From NCBI RefSeq assembly GCF_005796225.1, contig NZ_VAHO01000004.1:219244-283243 (forward strand): a DNA stretch of 64,000 bases, written 5' to 3'. The DNA is from Pseudarthrobacter sp. NamE5 (GTDB lineage Bacteria; Actinomycetota; Actinomycetes; Actinomycetales; Micrococcaceae). Numbering within the stretch: the first letter of the stretch is position 1; the number at the start of each line of letters is the position of its first letter. The translations under genes and the position numbers were made by a program. Below are positions 15,401-23,991 of this stretch, piece after piece. The notes under the pieces were generated by a model. That model did not search any database and was not told where the DNA came from. It saw only the letters and a list, made by a program, of their open reading frames with translations.

Positions 15401-16807
15401 TTTCCGAGTCAGCAGCCTGGCACCATGCCAGGGGCTGGTGGTGGATGCCTTGCTGAAGCTGCCCAGTTCCGCGGCCCGGCGAAGCCTGCCCGCGAGCTCT
15501 TCACGGTCCCGGATGCTGTCCAGGACGCTTCGCTTCAGCCGGACCGTGGTGGCCGGTGCCGGATGGATGGAGGTCAGCTCCGCCAGCGACTGCATTGCCT
15601 GGTACGGTGAGCAGCCCCAGCGCTGGCGGACGTTATGGAGCGACGCCACGTGGTCCATCAGGGCGTGGCGGTGCTCGACCAAGGTGTTGTGGAGGTTTCC
15701 CAGCTGGGGTTCCAGCGACTTTTCATTGCGGACGATGGCCCGGACCAGCTGTGCCTTCAGCTGCTGTGCTGTGACGTTCCCGGACAGCTGGAACAGGATG
15801 GACTCCAGGCCGAGGCCCTCGAGCTGTCCGGATACCTCGTTGAGGCTGGCGCGGCGGTCCCCCACCACCAGGACGGTCTTCCCGGCATCCACCAGTGCAC
15901 CGATGGTGTTGATGGCGGTCTGGGTCTGGCCGGTGCCGGGGGGGGTGCTGACCACCAGGGAATCGCCGGCCCGGGCAGCGTCAATGACGTACTGCTGGTC
16001 GGTGTCCGCATCCAGCAGGAGCAGTTCGTCCTTGGGGTGCCTGCTGTCCAGTGGCGGGAAGCGTGAGGGGTCCGGCTGATCGAAGTCCACCACTTCGCCG
16101 CCTGCCGCCGTGGCCAGCGCGGAGATCAGCGGGTTGGAATCGTTGATCCACGGGTCGTCAAGGTTCCCGGAGAGGTCTGCGAAGGTTGAGACCAGGAGGT
16201 TGTGCTGGGCTTCCGCGCCATGAATGGGCCGGATCAGCGTGCCCAGCCGGTCCAGGACGGGCTGCGGATCGAAGCGGGCGGTGCTGTAGGCGAGGCGGGT
16301 GACGGCATTGACGTCGAAGACGATGCCGTGAATGTTCTTCAGGTGGCGCACCAGGGCAGGGTTGATGTGTGCCTGCTCCGTCAACTGGAGCTCGTAATCG
16401 TCCTCCCCCGGGCGGACGGTAAGCGAAATGGCGGTGAGCATGACCGGCGCCGAGATGCGCTGCGGCTTGCCTCCGACGGCGGACGTCCACACCACCGTGC
16501 CCGCCGAGAGATATCCGGCATCGATGCCGCGGTCGTTGGCGAGTTCGAAGATCTTCGACCGGATGTTCCGCGAAGCCCTGGCAGCAACCACGTACTGCTG
16601 GCGGTCCCTGATCAAGGTGGAAAGCCTCGTTTTGCGGCCCGCCATCAGCTGTGCCAGGCCCGACGGGTGGGCATGGGTCAGGTCGATGGAGCCTTCCGGG
16701 GTCTTGGTGAAGCGCAGCATTGTGTCCGCACCAGTGACGGGTTTGAGCCCGGACAACCATTTGCGGAGCTCCTCCGAGCCCTCCGGGTGGTCTTGACCAA
16801 CTGACAC
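12473..16807 (-). CDS. Giant superfamily 1 helicase-like protein with C-terminal MTES_1575-type nuclease domain
   Basis: The product is about 1,444 residues from a GTG at 16807 with AGAAGG five bases upstream; an ATG at 16906 lacks a ribosome binding site. A P-loop region (TPPGTGQTQT, residues 288-297) is followed by a long helical insert. A motif II/III region then reads VVILDAEATSLQ and IAFGDARIATS, and a motif VI-like ALAMTRARRSMHVL comes later. A C-terminal domain carries IDVVAAADP, AIESDG and LERLGWRYMPLWTIEVFTDP, like the PD-(D/E)xK MTES_1575 domain. The last 180 residues are Ala/Glu/Pro-rich. The Walker A lysine is Gln (codon 15926-15928) and motif II lacks DExx order, so ATP hydrolysis is doubtful. 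The substrate is probably nucleic acid. Confidence 0.72.
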   Translation of the reverse strand: MSVGQDHPEGSEELRKWLSGLKPVTGADTMLRFTKTPEGSIDLTHAHPSGLAQLMAGRKTRLSTLIRDRQQYVVAARASRNIRSKIFELANDRGIDAGYLSAGTVVWTSAVGGKPQRISAPVMLTAISLTVRPGEDDYELQLTEQAHINPALVRHLKNIHGIVFDVNAVTRLAYSTARFDPQPVLDRLGTLIRPIHGAEAQHNLLVSTFADLSGNLDDPWINDSNPLISALATAAGGEVVDFDQPDPSRFPPLDSRHPKDELLLLDADTDQQYVIDAARAGDSLVVSTPPGTGQTQTAINTIGALVDAGKTVLVVGDRRASLNEVSGQLEGLGLESILFQLSGNVTAQQLKAQLVRAIVRNEKSLEPQLGNLHNTLVEHRHALMDHVASLHNVRQRWGCSPYQAMQSLAELTSIHPAPATTVRLKRSVLDSIRDREELAGRLRRAAELGSFSKASTTSPWHGARLLTRKETEEAQDLVRSVAKNLPVLRDRMKAVAEHAEIRPGASFAEWGEQLQLLVAVRGSLDKFTPDIFDRPVTDLISATAPSSWRKERGIEMTSMQRSRLRRVAKEYVRPGVHIADLHTSLLLVQEQRVLWAGYATTQRHPAVPSGLAEMNVMYRSLDADLAKLGEALRHTEAGGSLATVRYEELTERLERLVADTDTLKTLPERTLLVENMREHGLGELLADLAEREVPAGSVAAELELAWWQSALEAMISGDDYLAMSDGDALRKLEAEYRLADNAHIASGAARLRWDLAERWRSAIAEHPRQADLLRSLLKDGRVSLASLTAQAPELIGALVPVWSVSPYLMTGLLPAQQHFDAVVILDAEATSLQAVLPSIARAKQVIAFGDARIATSRTFTVGVERLAPGESAHHRVESAFTALSEVLPVWRLNFVYRAVDEDLVLQLSKSFYDGGLRRLPEGQSATGLDRALLVEYLPDGTGLPSADHEGVESVVAEVNRVVQLVFEHARLRPRTSLAVVTASLRHAARIGESIRLQLPNHPGLASFFGAGPESFRVVDLERAQGLVRDHVIFSPGFGRTPHGRALHNFGPLSAEGGREKFALAMTRARRSMHVLTCFRPEDLDRTRLTHGAMDLYALLDREISGNTDLGTPASRAAASEQALGADPLVADLGDRLRARGARVWHQYDGAIDVVAAADPLSTMGQDDADLPWPVAIESDGTEQYRTLSVRERSRLRPQQLERLGWRYMPLWTIEVFTDPSACADRIAGYLGLEKNLLSARAGTSIAFLDDDVHQALHGVDAASQVLEGASAAPHDGSGHGCSFTPETHLPASPDPVSASGNTSRDNAEISRAGRRAATTNNPAQAESLPAKEATAMAADGEQDGTSATGQSNDPTPAPEKVEGETHDAIGAEDAEPEGAVVSGSRTRRGSSAVSTAPTRRGTAAVDGSAALPNKASEDEARGWGDRDDSDHETWLKEQRPPHWG

Positions 16808-16948
16808 TACTGCCTTCTTTTCTGCGCTTGCACGTGACGCCCTGGACCATACCGGCATAGCTTCGAGCGTAGCCGCTCGGGCGCCGGACTTGAGAGACCG
16901 CAACACTGGAGGCGGCGAATTTAGGGAGGACTTTCGCCCGGCAACAGC

Positions 16949-16981
16949 AGTGGCCGGCCCCCGCGACGGAGGCCGGCCACT
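16949..16981 (-). terminator. Hairpin after guaA (no strong U tract)
   Basis: AGTGGCCGGCC and GGCCGGCCACT pair perfectly over 11 bp around an 11-base loop, just 3' of the guaA stop. There is no clear T run after it on the minus strand, so it would be a stem-only terminator of the kind found in GC-rich actinobacteria. Confidence 0.6.
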
Positions 16982-16988
16982 CAGGATG

Positions 16989-18584
16989 CTATTCCCACTC
17001 GATGGTTCCCGGCGGTTTGCTGGTGACGTCCAGCACCACGCGGTTTACGCCTTCCACCTCATTGGTGATGCGGTTCGAGATCCGGGCCAGCAGATCGTAG
17101 GGAAGGCGTGACCAGTCCGCCGTCATGGCGTCCTCGGAGGAGACCGGGCGGAGCACGATGGGGTGGCCGTAGGTGCGGCCGTCGCCCATGACGCCGACGC
17201 TGCGGACATCGGCCAGCAGGACCACCGGCATCTGCCAGACCTCGTTGTCCAGGCCGGCGGCGGTCAGCTCTGCACGCGCGATGGCGTCTGCCTTGCGCAG
17301 CAGGTCCAGGCGATCCTTGGTGACTTCACCGACGATCCGGATGCCGAGGCCAGGTCCGGGGAAGGGCTGACGGCCCACGATCTCCTGCGGCAGGCCAAGC
17401 TGGGCACCGACGGCACGGACTTCGTCCTTGAAGAGGGCGCGCAGCGGCTCGACGAGCTCGAACTGGAGGTCCTCGGGCAGGCCGCCCACGTTGTGGTGGC
17501 TCTTGATGTTGGCTGCGCCTTCGCCGCCACCGGATTCGACGACGTCAGGGTACAGGGTGCCCTGGACCAGGAACTTAATCTTCTCGCCGTGGGCTGCAGC
17601 CTCGGCGATGATTGCCAGCTCCGCTTCCTCGAAGGCGCGGATGAACTCGCGGCCGATGATTTTGCGCTTGGTTTCGGGATCACTGACGCCGGCGAGGGCT
17701 GAGAGGAAGCGCTCCTGCTCATTGGCAACGTAGAGCTTCACGCCCGTAGCGGTAACGAAGTCGCGCTCCACCTGCTCAGCTTCGCCTTCACGCAGCAGGC
17801 CGTGGTCCACGAACACGCAGGTGAGCTGGTCGCCCACGGCACGCTGGACCAGTGCAGCCGCAACGGCGGAATCCACACCGCCGGAGAGGCCGCAGATGAC
17901 GCGCGCGTCCCCGACCTGCTGGCGGATGCGCTCCACCTGCTCCTCGACGATGTTGCCGGTGGTCCAGTTGGGCTCGATTTTTGCGCCCTTGAACAGGAAG
18001 TTCTCCAGAACCTGCTGGCCGTAGGCGGAGTGCTTGACTTCCGGGTGCCACTGGACCCCAAAAAGGCCCTTGTCCTCGTTGGCGAAGGCAGCCACTTCAG
18101 CGCCCGCCGTCGTCGCCAGGACCTCAAAGCCTTCGGGTGCCTGGTGAACGGAATCACCGTGGCTCATCCACGTTTTCTGGTGCTGGGGCATGCCCTCGAG
18201 GACGGAACGTCCCTCACCGAGGATGGTGGTCTCCGTGGAGCCGTACTCCCGCAGCCCGGTCTTGTCCACCTTGCCGCCCAGGGCGTTCGCCATCGCCTGG
18301 AAGCCGTAGCAGATGCCGAAAACCGGCACCCCTGCCTCGAAGAGGTCGGCACCAACGCTGGGGGCGCCGTCGGCATAGACGCTGGAGGGGCCGCCGGACA
18401 GGATGATGGCGGCTGGATTTCTGGCGAGGAGTTGCTCGGTGGAGTAGGTATGCGGAACCACTTCCGAATACACATTCGCTTCCCGGACGCGGCGGGCAAT
18501 CAGCTGCGCGTACTGGGCACCGTAGTCAACTACCAGCACCGGCTTCTGGGAAGTCTGGGATGCAGTGGGAGTAGTCACCGTCAT
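16989..18584 (-). CDS. guaA: GMP synthase (glutamine-hydrolysing)
   Basis: The 531-residue protein has an N-terminal class I glutamine amidotransferase domain with the nucleophile elbow [10 protein letters not shown] and FGVQWHPEV. An ATP pyrophosphatase domain follows with the PP-loop [15 protein letters not shown], and a C-terminal dimerisation domain ends in PPGTIEWE. It converts XMP to GMP using glutamine and ATP in the cytoplasm. The gene lies in the same region as guaB3 and guaB, all on the minus strand. The length is normal for the family. Confidence 0.97.
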   Translation of the reverse strand: MTVTTPTASQTSQKPVLVVDYGAQYAQLIARRVREANVYSEVVPHTYSTEQLLARNPAAIILSGGPSSVYADGAPSVGADLFEAGVPVFGICYGFQAMANALGGKVDKTGLREYGSTETTILGEGRSVLEGMPQHQKTWMSHGDSVHQAPEGFEVLATTAGAEVAAFANEDKGLFGVQWHPEVKHSAYGQQVLENFLFKGAKIEPNWTTGNIVEEQVERIRQQVGDARVICGLSGGVDSAVAAALVQRAVGDQLTCVFVDHGLLREGEAEQVERDFVTATGVKLYVANEQERFLSALAGVSDPETKRKIIGREFIRAFEEAELAIIAEAAAHGEKIKFLVQGTLYPDVVESGGGEGAANIKSHHNVGGLPEDLQFELVEPLRALFKDEVRAVGAQLGLPQEIVGRQPFPGPGLGIRIVGEVTKDRLDLLRKADAIARAELTAAGLDNEVWQMPVVLLADVRSVGVMGDGRTYGHPIVLRPVSSEDAMTADWSRLPYDLLARISNRITNEVEGVNRVVLDVTSKPPGTIEWE

Positions 18585-18654
18585 AGCCTACTTGCCGCCG
18601 TTGCACCCGCGCACCTTGAGGAGCAGCGCTGTGACGCAGCAGACGTTGGCTGGC

Positions 18655-19161
18655 TCAGTACCGCTGGGCTGCCTGCGGGTGGGCTGCAAGCTCGGCTTCC
18701 ACCTCGGCGTGGACCTTCTTCTCCACGATGAAGGACAGGAACGGAACCACGCCGCCCAGCGCCAGCAGGATCAGCTTGAGGAACGGCCAGCGCATGAGCG
18801 CCCACAGCCGGAAGTTGGACATCAGGTACACCACGTACATCCAGCCGTGCACGATGAGGACCGTGACGGACAGGTTGACTCCGCCCAGCACAGCCGGCGG
18901 CTCGGCGCCTGCGAACCCGAAGCCAAAGGGCTGGCCGGTGGCGGCGTCGGTGCCGCCCGCGAACAGGTACTGGCCAAAACCGTACCGGGCAACCAGTTCG
19001 GCGCAGAGCAGCAGCAGCATGGCACCCGTCAGGTACGCCAGGACCTTGTAGAACTTCAGGGCTGACCGGATCTGCGCCTCGGTACCGCCGAAGCGGCGCT
19101 TTTTTCCGGAGGCTTTGCCACCGGCGGGCACGGCGGGGCTGGCGGGTTTCGGGTCAATCAT
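18655..19161 (-). CDS. DUF3817 domain-containing membrane protein
   Basis: The 168-residue protein has a basic N-terminal tail and the conserved start ALKFYKVLAYLTGAMLLLLCAELVARY. It then has helices around LSVTVLIVHGWMYVVYLMSNFRLW and LKLILLALGGVVPFLSFIVEKKV, the pattern of DUF3817 integral membrane proteins of unknown function. Its stop is 70 bases before guaA. Its start overlaps the SURF1 stop (ATGA), so the two are translationally coupled. The pairing hints at a role in respiratory membrane assembly, but nothing proves it. Confidence 0.85.
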   Translation of the reverse strand: MIDPKPASPAVPAGGKASGKKRRFGGTEAQIRSALKFYKVLAYLTGAMLLLLCAELVARYGFGQYLFAGGTDAATGQPFGFGFAGAEPPAVLGGVNLSVTVLIVHGWMYVVYLMSNFRLWALMRWPFLKLILLALGGVVPFLSFIVEKKVHAEVEAELAAHPQAAQRY

Positions 19162-19994
19162 GGCTGTACCTTTTGCTGGTTGTGGTCTGTGTGCTGGTGG
19201 TCTTCATCTTCAGCTTCAAGGCTGTCTTCGAGATCGCGGTGGTAGTCGTCCTTCACCAGGCGCCACCAGATGAAGAGGGCGAAGCCGGCGAAGACCACCC
19301 ATTCCAGGGAGTAGAAGAGGTTGAGCCAGTTGATCTGCTGCGCCGGCGGCTGCGGACCAATGTCCAGCGGAAGGAGCTTGCCCGGCACCGCAGCCGGACT
19401 GACATCCACCCCGTCCGCAACTTCAGCGGTGGCGGCCACGAAACCAGGGTAGCTGCTGACCTCCCAGTAGTTGATCAGCTCAGCCACTGAAACGGCGGTG
19501 GCCTCCCCCGGCTGCCGCGCCGTTCCCGGCACGGGCGCTTCGGACGGCAGGAGCCGTCCCGTCAGTTCAATGGTTCCCGACGGCGGCGCGGCGGCATCTG
19601 CGCGGTCCGCCACCCAGCCGCGGGCCACCGGGATCCACGTCTGCGGCGAGGCAGCGGCCCCGGCAAGGGTGGGCGCCCCGTTGACGGCAAAGGCGGAAAC
19701 CACCCAGTAGCCCGTCTTGCCGCCGTGCAGCCGGCCCGGGACCAGGAGCTGCCTGGCAGGGTCATACGAACCCCGCGCCGAAACCATTTGGTCGGCGTCG
19801 GAGCCGTGGAAGAACTCGCCCGGGCTAAGGGTTTCGGTCAGCGGCCGGACCTGCTCCGTGGCAGGGTTAACCGGCACCTCAGGCTGGGTGGACCGCCCGA
19901 ACTGCCACTGGCTCAGCAGCACGAAGACCCCGGAAACGGCGATCGCGAAAACAAAACCGGCGATCCATCGGGGCTTGAGGGCTGTTTTCCACAC
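19158..19994 (-). CDS. SURF1-family cytochrome oxidase assembly protein
   Basis: The 278-residue protein has an N-terminal membrane helix (WIAGFVFAIAVSGVFVLLSQWQFGRS, with the conserved WQFGR) and a large extracytoplasmic domain. A C-terminal helix follows (NWLNLFYSLEWVVFAGFALFIWWRLVKDDY). SURF1 proteins help heme insertion and assembly of aa3-type cytochrome c oxidase. The start is a GTG. The stop overlaps the DUF3817 gene by four bases. The acidic, His-containing tail (EAEDEDHQHTDHN) is notable and may be flexible. Confidence 0.9.
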   Translation of the reverse strand: MWKTALKPRWIAGFVFAIAVSGVFVLLSQWQFGRSTQPEVPVNPATEQVRPLTETLSPGEFFHGSDADQMVSARGSYDPARQLLVPGRLHGGKTGYWVVSAFAVNGAPTLAGAAASPQTWIPVARGWVADRADAAAPPSGTIELTGRLLPSEAPVPGTARQPGEATAVSVAELINYWEVSSYPGFVAATAEVADGVDVSPAAVPGKLLPLDIGPQPPAQQINWLNLFYSLEWVVFAGFALFIWWRLVKDDYHRDLEDSLEAEDEDHQHTDHNQQKVQP

Positions 19995-20097
19995 GTCTTA
20001 ACCGTACTTCGTACTTCTGTAGAACAACTAAACGCCGGAACGAAGAAATCTCTGCCTTCGCCTGTCCCTGGGGAGCGGCAGGGCTTGCTCAGCCGGG

Positions 20098-20586
20098 TCA
20101 GTGGTCGAAGAAGACCAGGCTGGAGTTGATGAGTTCGGCAATCACTTCGGCATCGTACGCCCGGCGCAGGGACTCACGGAACGACTCCTTGGACAGCGAC
20201 CGGGCCAGGGTGGCCAGGACTTCAAGGTGGTCGGAGAAGGAGCTGGCCGGGGTTGCGATCAGCAGGATGACGGATGCAGGGCCGTCGGCGGCACCGAAGT
20301 CGAGGGCGTGTCCGTACTTGGCAATTCCCACGCCGATGGAGGTTTGGGAGACGAACTCGCTGCGCGCATGCGGCAGGCCGATCCCGCCCGGCAAGCCCGT
20401 GGCAAGTTGGTGCTCCCGGGCATTGACATGCTTTAGGAACCCTTCGAGATCCGAGATCCGCCCGGCGTCGTGCATTCGCTTTGCCAGCTGGGTGGCGGCG
20501 TCGGCCTTGTCCGCTGCCTCCAGCTCCAATATCACCATGTCCGGTGTGGTGAGTGCGGCATCGTACCGGTCAAGTGGTTCCGCCAA
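20098..20586 (-). CDS. PTS sugar transporter subunit IIA (fructose/mannitol type)
   Basis: The 162-residue domain contains the phosphohistidine motif GIGLPHARSEFV, where the His of PHAR accepts phosphate from HPr, and later VILLIATPASSFSDHLEVLATLAR. Both are typical of EIIA of the fructose/mannitol/Ntr class. Start is a TTG at 20586 with AAGGGA upstream. No EIIB or EIIC genes are adjacent; the neighbour is glpD 40 bases upstream. It may therefore supply an unlinked permease or act in regulation. The sugar is unknown. Confidence 0.88.
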   Translation of the reverse strand: MAEPLDRYDAALTTPDMVILELEAADKADAATQLAKRMHDAGRISDLEGFLKHVNAREHQLATGLPGGIGLPHARSEFVSQTSIGVGIAKYGHALDFGAADGPASVILLIATPASSFSDHLEVLATLARSLSKESFRESLRRAYDAEVIAELINSSLVFFDH

Positions 20587-20626
20587 GGCGTATCCCTTCA
20601 GTCAGCAATGCTGGTGCCGTAACCCC

Positions 20627-22366
20627 TCAGCGCAAGGGCACGATGTCCTCCACGCCCAGGCGGGCGGCGTCTGCGGATTCGTCGTCCGGCTGTTGCTGGC
20701 TGAGGCGTTCGGCCTCCACCCGGGCAATATAGTGCCGGACCTCGTTTTCGCGCTGGGCGTCACTCCAGCCAAGAACGTCACCCATCAGTTTAGCGACAAC
20801 GGGCACGGCGGACACGCCGCGGTCCCACGCTTCAATGGAAATCCGGGTCCTTCGCGTGAGCACATCGTGCACATGTCGGGCGCCTTCATGGGTAGCGGCA
20901 TACACGGCCTCAGCCTGGAGGTAGTCGTCAGCACCCGGAAGCGGCTCCGCCAGCGCCGGATTCTCCTCGATGAGGGCCAACACCTCGGAGGTCATGGAGC
21001 CGTACCGGTTGAGCAGGTGCTCAACCCGGGCCACGTGCACCCCGCTTTCCTCCGCGGTACGGTTCCGGCGGTTCCAGGCAGCCCGGTACCCGTTTGCGCC
21101 GAGCAGCGGGATGGTCTCCGTGCAGCTGGGCGGGACACGCTCGTCCATGGTCCGGGTCGCCTCATCCACGGCGTCCTTGGCCATGACCCGGTACGTGGTC
21201 CATTTTCCGCCTGCCACCACCACGAGTCCGGGTACAGGGTGTGCCACCACGTGTTCGCGCGAAAGCTTGGCAGTGGAATCGTTCTCGCCTGCAAGCAGGG
21301 GACGGAGCCCGGCGTACACGCCCTCCACGTCTTCGCGGGTCAGCGGCCGCTTGAGGACCCTGTTGACGTGTTCCAGGATGTAGTCGATGTCCTTGCTGGA
21401 GGCAGCGGGGTGGGCCTTGTCCAGGTGCCAGTCAGTGTCCGTGGTCCCGATGATCCAGTGCCGGCCCCAGGGGATGACGAACAGCACGGACTTCTCAGTG
21501 CGCAGGATCAGCCCCACCGTTGACTGGAAGCGGTCGCGCGGAACCACCAGGTGGATGCCCTTGGAGGCACGGACCTTCAGCTGCCCGCGCTCTGTCACCA
21601 TGGCCTGGGTTTCATCCGTCCAGACGCCGGTGGCATTGATGACCTGCTTGGCCCGGATGTTGAATTCGGTCCCGTCCTCGTGGTTGACGACCTTGGCGCC
21701 CACCACCCTTTCACCTTCGCGGAGGAAATCCACCACCTTCATCTGGTTGACGGCGTGGGCGCCGTAGTAGGCCGCAGTCCGGACCAGGTTGGCGCAGTAT
21801 TTCGCGTCGTCCACCTGGCCGTCGTAATACCGGATGGACCCGACAAAGGCGTCGTTTTTCAGGCTGGGGGCGGCGCGCAGGGTGCCCCGCCTGGTGAGGT
21901 GTTTGTGGAACGGCACTCCCCTGCTGTGGCCGCTGGAAATCGACATCGCGTCATACAGGGCAATGCCGGCACCAACATAAGGGCGTTCGAGGAAGGGTTT
22001 GGTGAGCGGATACAGGAAAGGCACCGGCCGGGCTAGGTGCGGCGCTATTTCGGAGAGCAGCAGCCCGCGCTCCTGAAGCGCCTCCTTGACCAAGGCAAAG
22101 TCCAGCATTTCCAGGTAGCGCAGGCCGCCGTGGATCAACTTGGATGACCTGGACGACGTACCTGCCGCCCAGTCGCTGGCCTCGACTATTCCGACTTCCA
22201 GTCCCCGGGTGACGGCGTCGAGGGCGGCCCCGGTGCCCACTATACCGCCGCCGACAATCAGGATGTCCAGTTCCCGGCCGGGTTCCGCAGTGGCGCGCAA
22301 CCGCTTGATGGCCGCTTCCCGTGCTGCGGGGCCCAGGGCCCCTCCGTTAGCAGGAACACTCTTCAT
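20627..22366 (-). CDS. glpD: Glycerol-3-phosphate dehydrogenase/oxidase
   Basis: The 579-residue FAD enzyme has the Rossmann motif DILIVGGGIVGTGAALDAVTRG (about residues 34-55). The family markers SSRSSKLIHGGLRYLE, WGRHWIIGTTDTDW and AGLRPLLAG follow, and a C-terminal helical domain is present. It oxidises sn-glycerol-3-phosphate to dihydroxyacetone phosphate at the membrane. An SD-like GGAGG precedes the ATG. It lies between guaB3 upstream and the PTS EIIA downstream; no glpF or glpK is adjacent. Confidence 0.95.
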   Translation of the reverse strand: MKSVPANGGALGPAAREAAIKRLRATAEPGRELDILIVGGGIVGTGAALDAVTRGLEVGIVEASDWAAGTSSRSSKLIHGGLRYLEMLDFALVKEALQERGLLLSEIAPHLARPVPFLYPLTKPFLERPYVGAGIALYDAMSISSGHSRGVPFHKHLTRRGTLRAAPSLKNDAFVGSIRYYDGQVDDAKYCANLVRTAAYYGAHAVNQMKVVDFLREGERVVGAKVVNHEDGTEFNIRAKQVINATGVWTDETQAMVTERGQLKVRASKGIHLVVPRDRFQSTVGLILRTEKSVLFVIPWGRHWIIGTTDTDWHLDKAHPAASSKDIDYILEHVNRVLKRPLTREDVEGVYAGLRPLLAGENDSTAKLSREHVVAHPVPGLVVVAGGKWTTYRVMAKDAVDEATRTMDERVPPSCTETIPLLGANGYRAAWNRRNRTAEESGVHVARVEHLLNRYGSMTSEVLALIEENPALAEPLPGADDYLQAEAVYAATHEGARHVHDVLTRRTRISIEAWDRGVSAVPVVAKLMGDVLGWSDAQRENEVRHYIARVEAERLSQQQPDDESADAARLGVEDIVPLR

Positions 22367-22466
22367 TGAACGCCTCCAGTACCACTAGTGCCGGTCGTGA
22401 AACCACCCTACTTCGTTTGCGGCGTGGTTGGGCAGGGCGGCAGGGGGCGACTGGCTTGGCCCGGCG

Positions 22467-23603
22467 TCAGTTTCCTTCGTACGGGGATACGACGACGTCG
22501 ACCCGCTGGAATTCCTTCAGGTCCGAGTAGCCTGTGGTCGCCATGGAGCGGCGGAGGGCACCGATGAGGTTGGACGTCCCGTTGGTGTGGTGCCCGGGGC
22601 CGAAAAGAACTTCCTCCAGGGGTCCGACGGTGCCGACGTTCACGCGGTCACCGCGGGGAAGCTCCAGGTGGTGGGCTTCCTGGCCCCAGTGCCAGCCTTT
22701 GCCGGGCGCCTCTTCGGCGCGCGCCAGCGCACTGCCCAGCATGACGGCGTCGGCGCCCATGGCGATGGCCTTGACGATATCGCCCGAGGCGCCCATGCCG
22801 CCGTCGGCGATCACGTGGACGTAGCGGCCGCCGGACTCGTCCATGTAGTCGCGGCGGGCGGCAGCGACGTCGGAAATGGCGGAGGCCATGGGCGAGTGGA
22901 TGCCCAGCGCCCGGCGGGTGGTGGTGGTGGCTCCGCCGCCGAAGCCGACCAGGACGCCGGCCGCGCCGGTGCGCATGAGGTGCAGCGCGGGCGTGTAGCC
23001 CGCCGCACCGCCCACGATCACCGGTACGTCGAGTTCGTAAATGAACTGTTTGAGGTTCAGCGGCTCGTGGTCCTTGGAAACGTGCTCGGCGGAGACGGTG
23101 GTGCCGCGGATGACGAAGATGTCGACGCCGGCGGCAAGGACGGTCTTGTAGTGTTCCTGCGTGCGCTGCGGGGTCAGCGATCCGGCCACGGTCACGCCGG
23201 CCTCCCGGATCTCCGCCAGGCGGGACGTGATGAGCTCCGGCTGGATCGGAGCCTGGTACAGCTCCTGCATCCGTCCGGTGACTGCGGGACTGTTGGTCTC
23301 GTCCTGCAGGGCACCGATTTCGTCCAGAACGGGCTGCGGATCCTCGTACCGGGTCCAGAGGCCTTCGAGATCAAGGACTCCAAGACCGCCGAGCTTACCC
23401 AGCGCAATGGCCGTCTGCGGTGACATAGCGGAGTCCATGGGCGCCGCAATGACGGGCATGCTGAACTGGTAGGCATCGATCTGCCAGGAGACGGAGACGT
23501 CCTTTGGGTCGCGGGTACGACGGTTAGGGACGATTGCAATGTCATCCAGGGAGTAGGCACGACGCCCACGCTTGCCACGGCCGATCTCGATCTCGTAAGT
23601 CAC
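22467..23603 (-). CDS. guaB3: GuaB3-family IMP dehydrogenase-related protein
   Basis: The 378-residue (beta/alpha)8 protein begins YEIEIGRGKRGRRAYSLDDIAIVPN, typical of actinobacterial GuaB3, and has no CBS domains. The loop that carries the catalytic Cys in true IMPDH (GSICTTR) reads GGGATTTTRR here, so the Cys is replaced by Thr. Other parts of the site, such as VIADGGMGASGDIVKAIAMGA, remain. Mycobacterial GuaB3 is not thought to provide IMPDH activity. The role is therefore open, possibly regulatory or on a different nucleotide. It lies in the guaB to guaA region on the same strand. Confidence 0.88.
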   Translation of the reverse strand: MTYEIEIGRGKRGRRAYSLDDIAIVPNRRTRDPKDVSVSWQIDAYQFSMPVIAAPMDSAMSPQTAIALGKLGGLGVLDLEGLWTRYEDPQPVLDEIGALQDETNSPAVTGRMQELYQAPIQPELITSRLAEIREAGVTVAGSLTPQRTQEHYKTVLAAGVDIFVIRGTTVSAEHVSKDHEPLNLKQFIYELDVPVIVGGAAGYTPALHLMRTGAAGVLVGFGGGATTTTRRALGIHSPMASAISDVAAARRDYMDESGGRYVHVIADGGMGASGDIVKAIAMGADAVMLGSALARAEEAPGKGWHWGQEAHHLELPRGDRVNVGTVGPLEEVLFGPGHHTNGTSNLIGALRRSMATTGYSDLKEFQRVDVVVSPYEGN

Positions 23604-23652
23604 TGCTCTAGGTTATCCCAGCCGCTGCGGTACCCCTGGCTAGAGTGGCCTG

Positions 23653-23990
23653 ATGGGCAAGCGCTGGATTTTTGATGGCCATATTGCAGGGCTGGGCACC
23701 TCCTCCGGGCTGCGCGCCGTGGTGGGCGTCCTCGCGCCCAGTGAGAACGTCGCGGACTTCATTGCTGCCACGTACGCTTTCGACGACGTCGCGCTGGTGG
23801 ACGTGTCCGCGCGGCTGGAGGAGGACTCCTTGAGGGTCGACGCCGGCCCGCTGGCCGTGAGCGCGCCGTCGTCGGCTGGAACGGCGCCGACGCCGGCGAA
23901 CTGGCGCCTATTCGGCCTGCCGTGACATTCGGTTTCAGCAGCGTTCCGCCCCAGCCAGGCCTCGCCCGGGTGCGCACCACGATAACCGAA
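23653..23990 (+). pseudogene. Degraded hypothetical gene (actinobacterial unknown-function family)
   Basis: A 90-codon frame (23653-23925) starts MGKRWIFDGHIAGLGTSSGLRAVVGV and jumps straight to LAPSENVADFIAATYAFDDV. It runs out in an unrelated Ser/Pro/Thr stretch. From about 23868 another frame reads VVGWNGADAGELAPIRPAVT and FGFSSVPPQPGLARVRTTI, which looks like the proper C-terminus. In homologues I remember, these parts belong to one longer protein. The locus therefore seems to have lost internal segments and picked up a frameshift. It is divergent from guaB3 and collides with the end of the ABC gene. Homology is from memory, so treat as provisional. Confidence 0.5.
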
Positions 23991-23991
23991 G

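Noticed and set aside
12473..16807. Complete anti-phage defence system
   Set aside because: The helicase-nuclease-like protein stands alone between housekeeping genes without partner methylase, sensor or effector genes, so a defence role is only a possibility.
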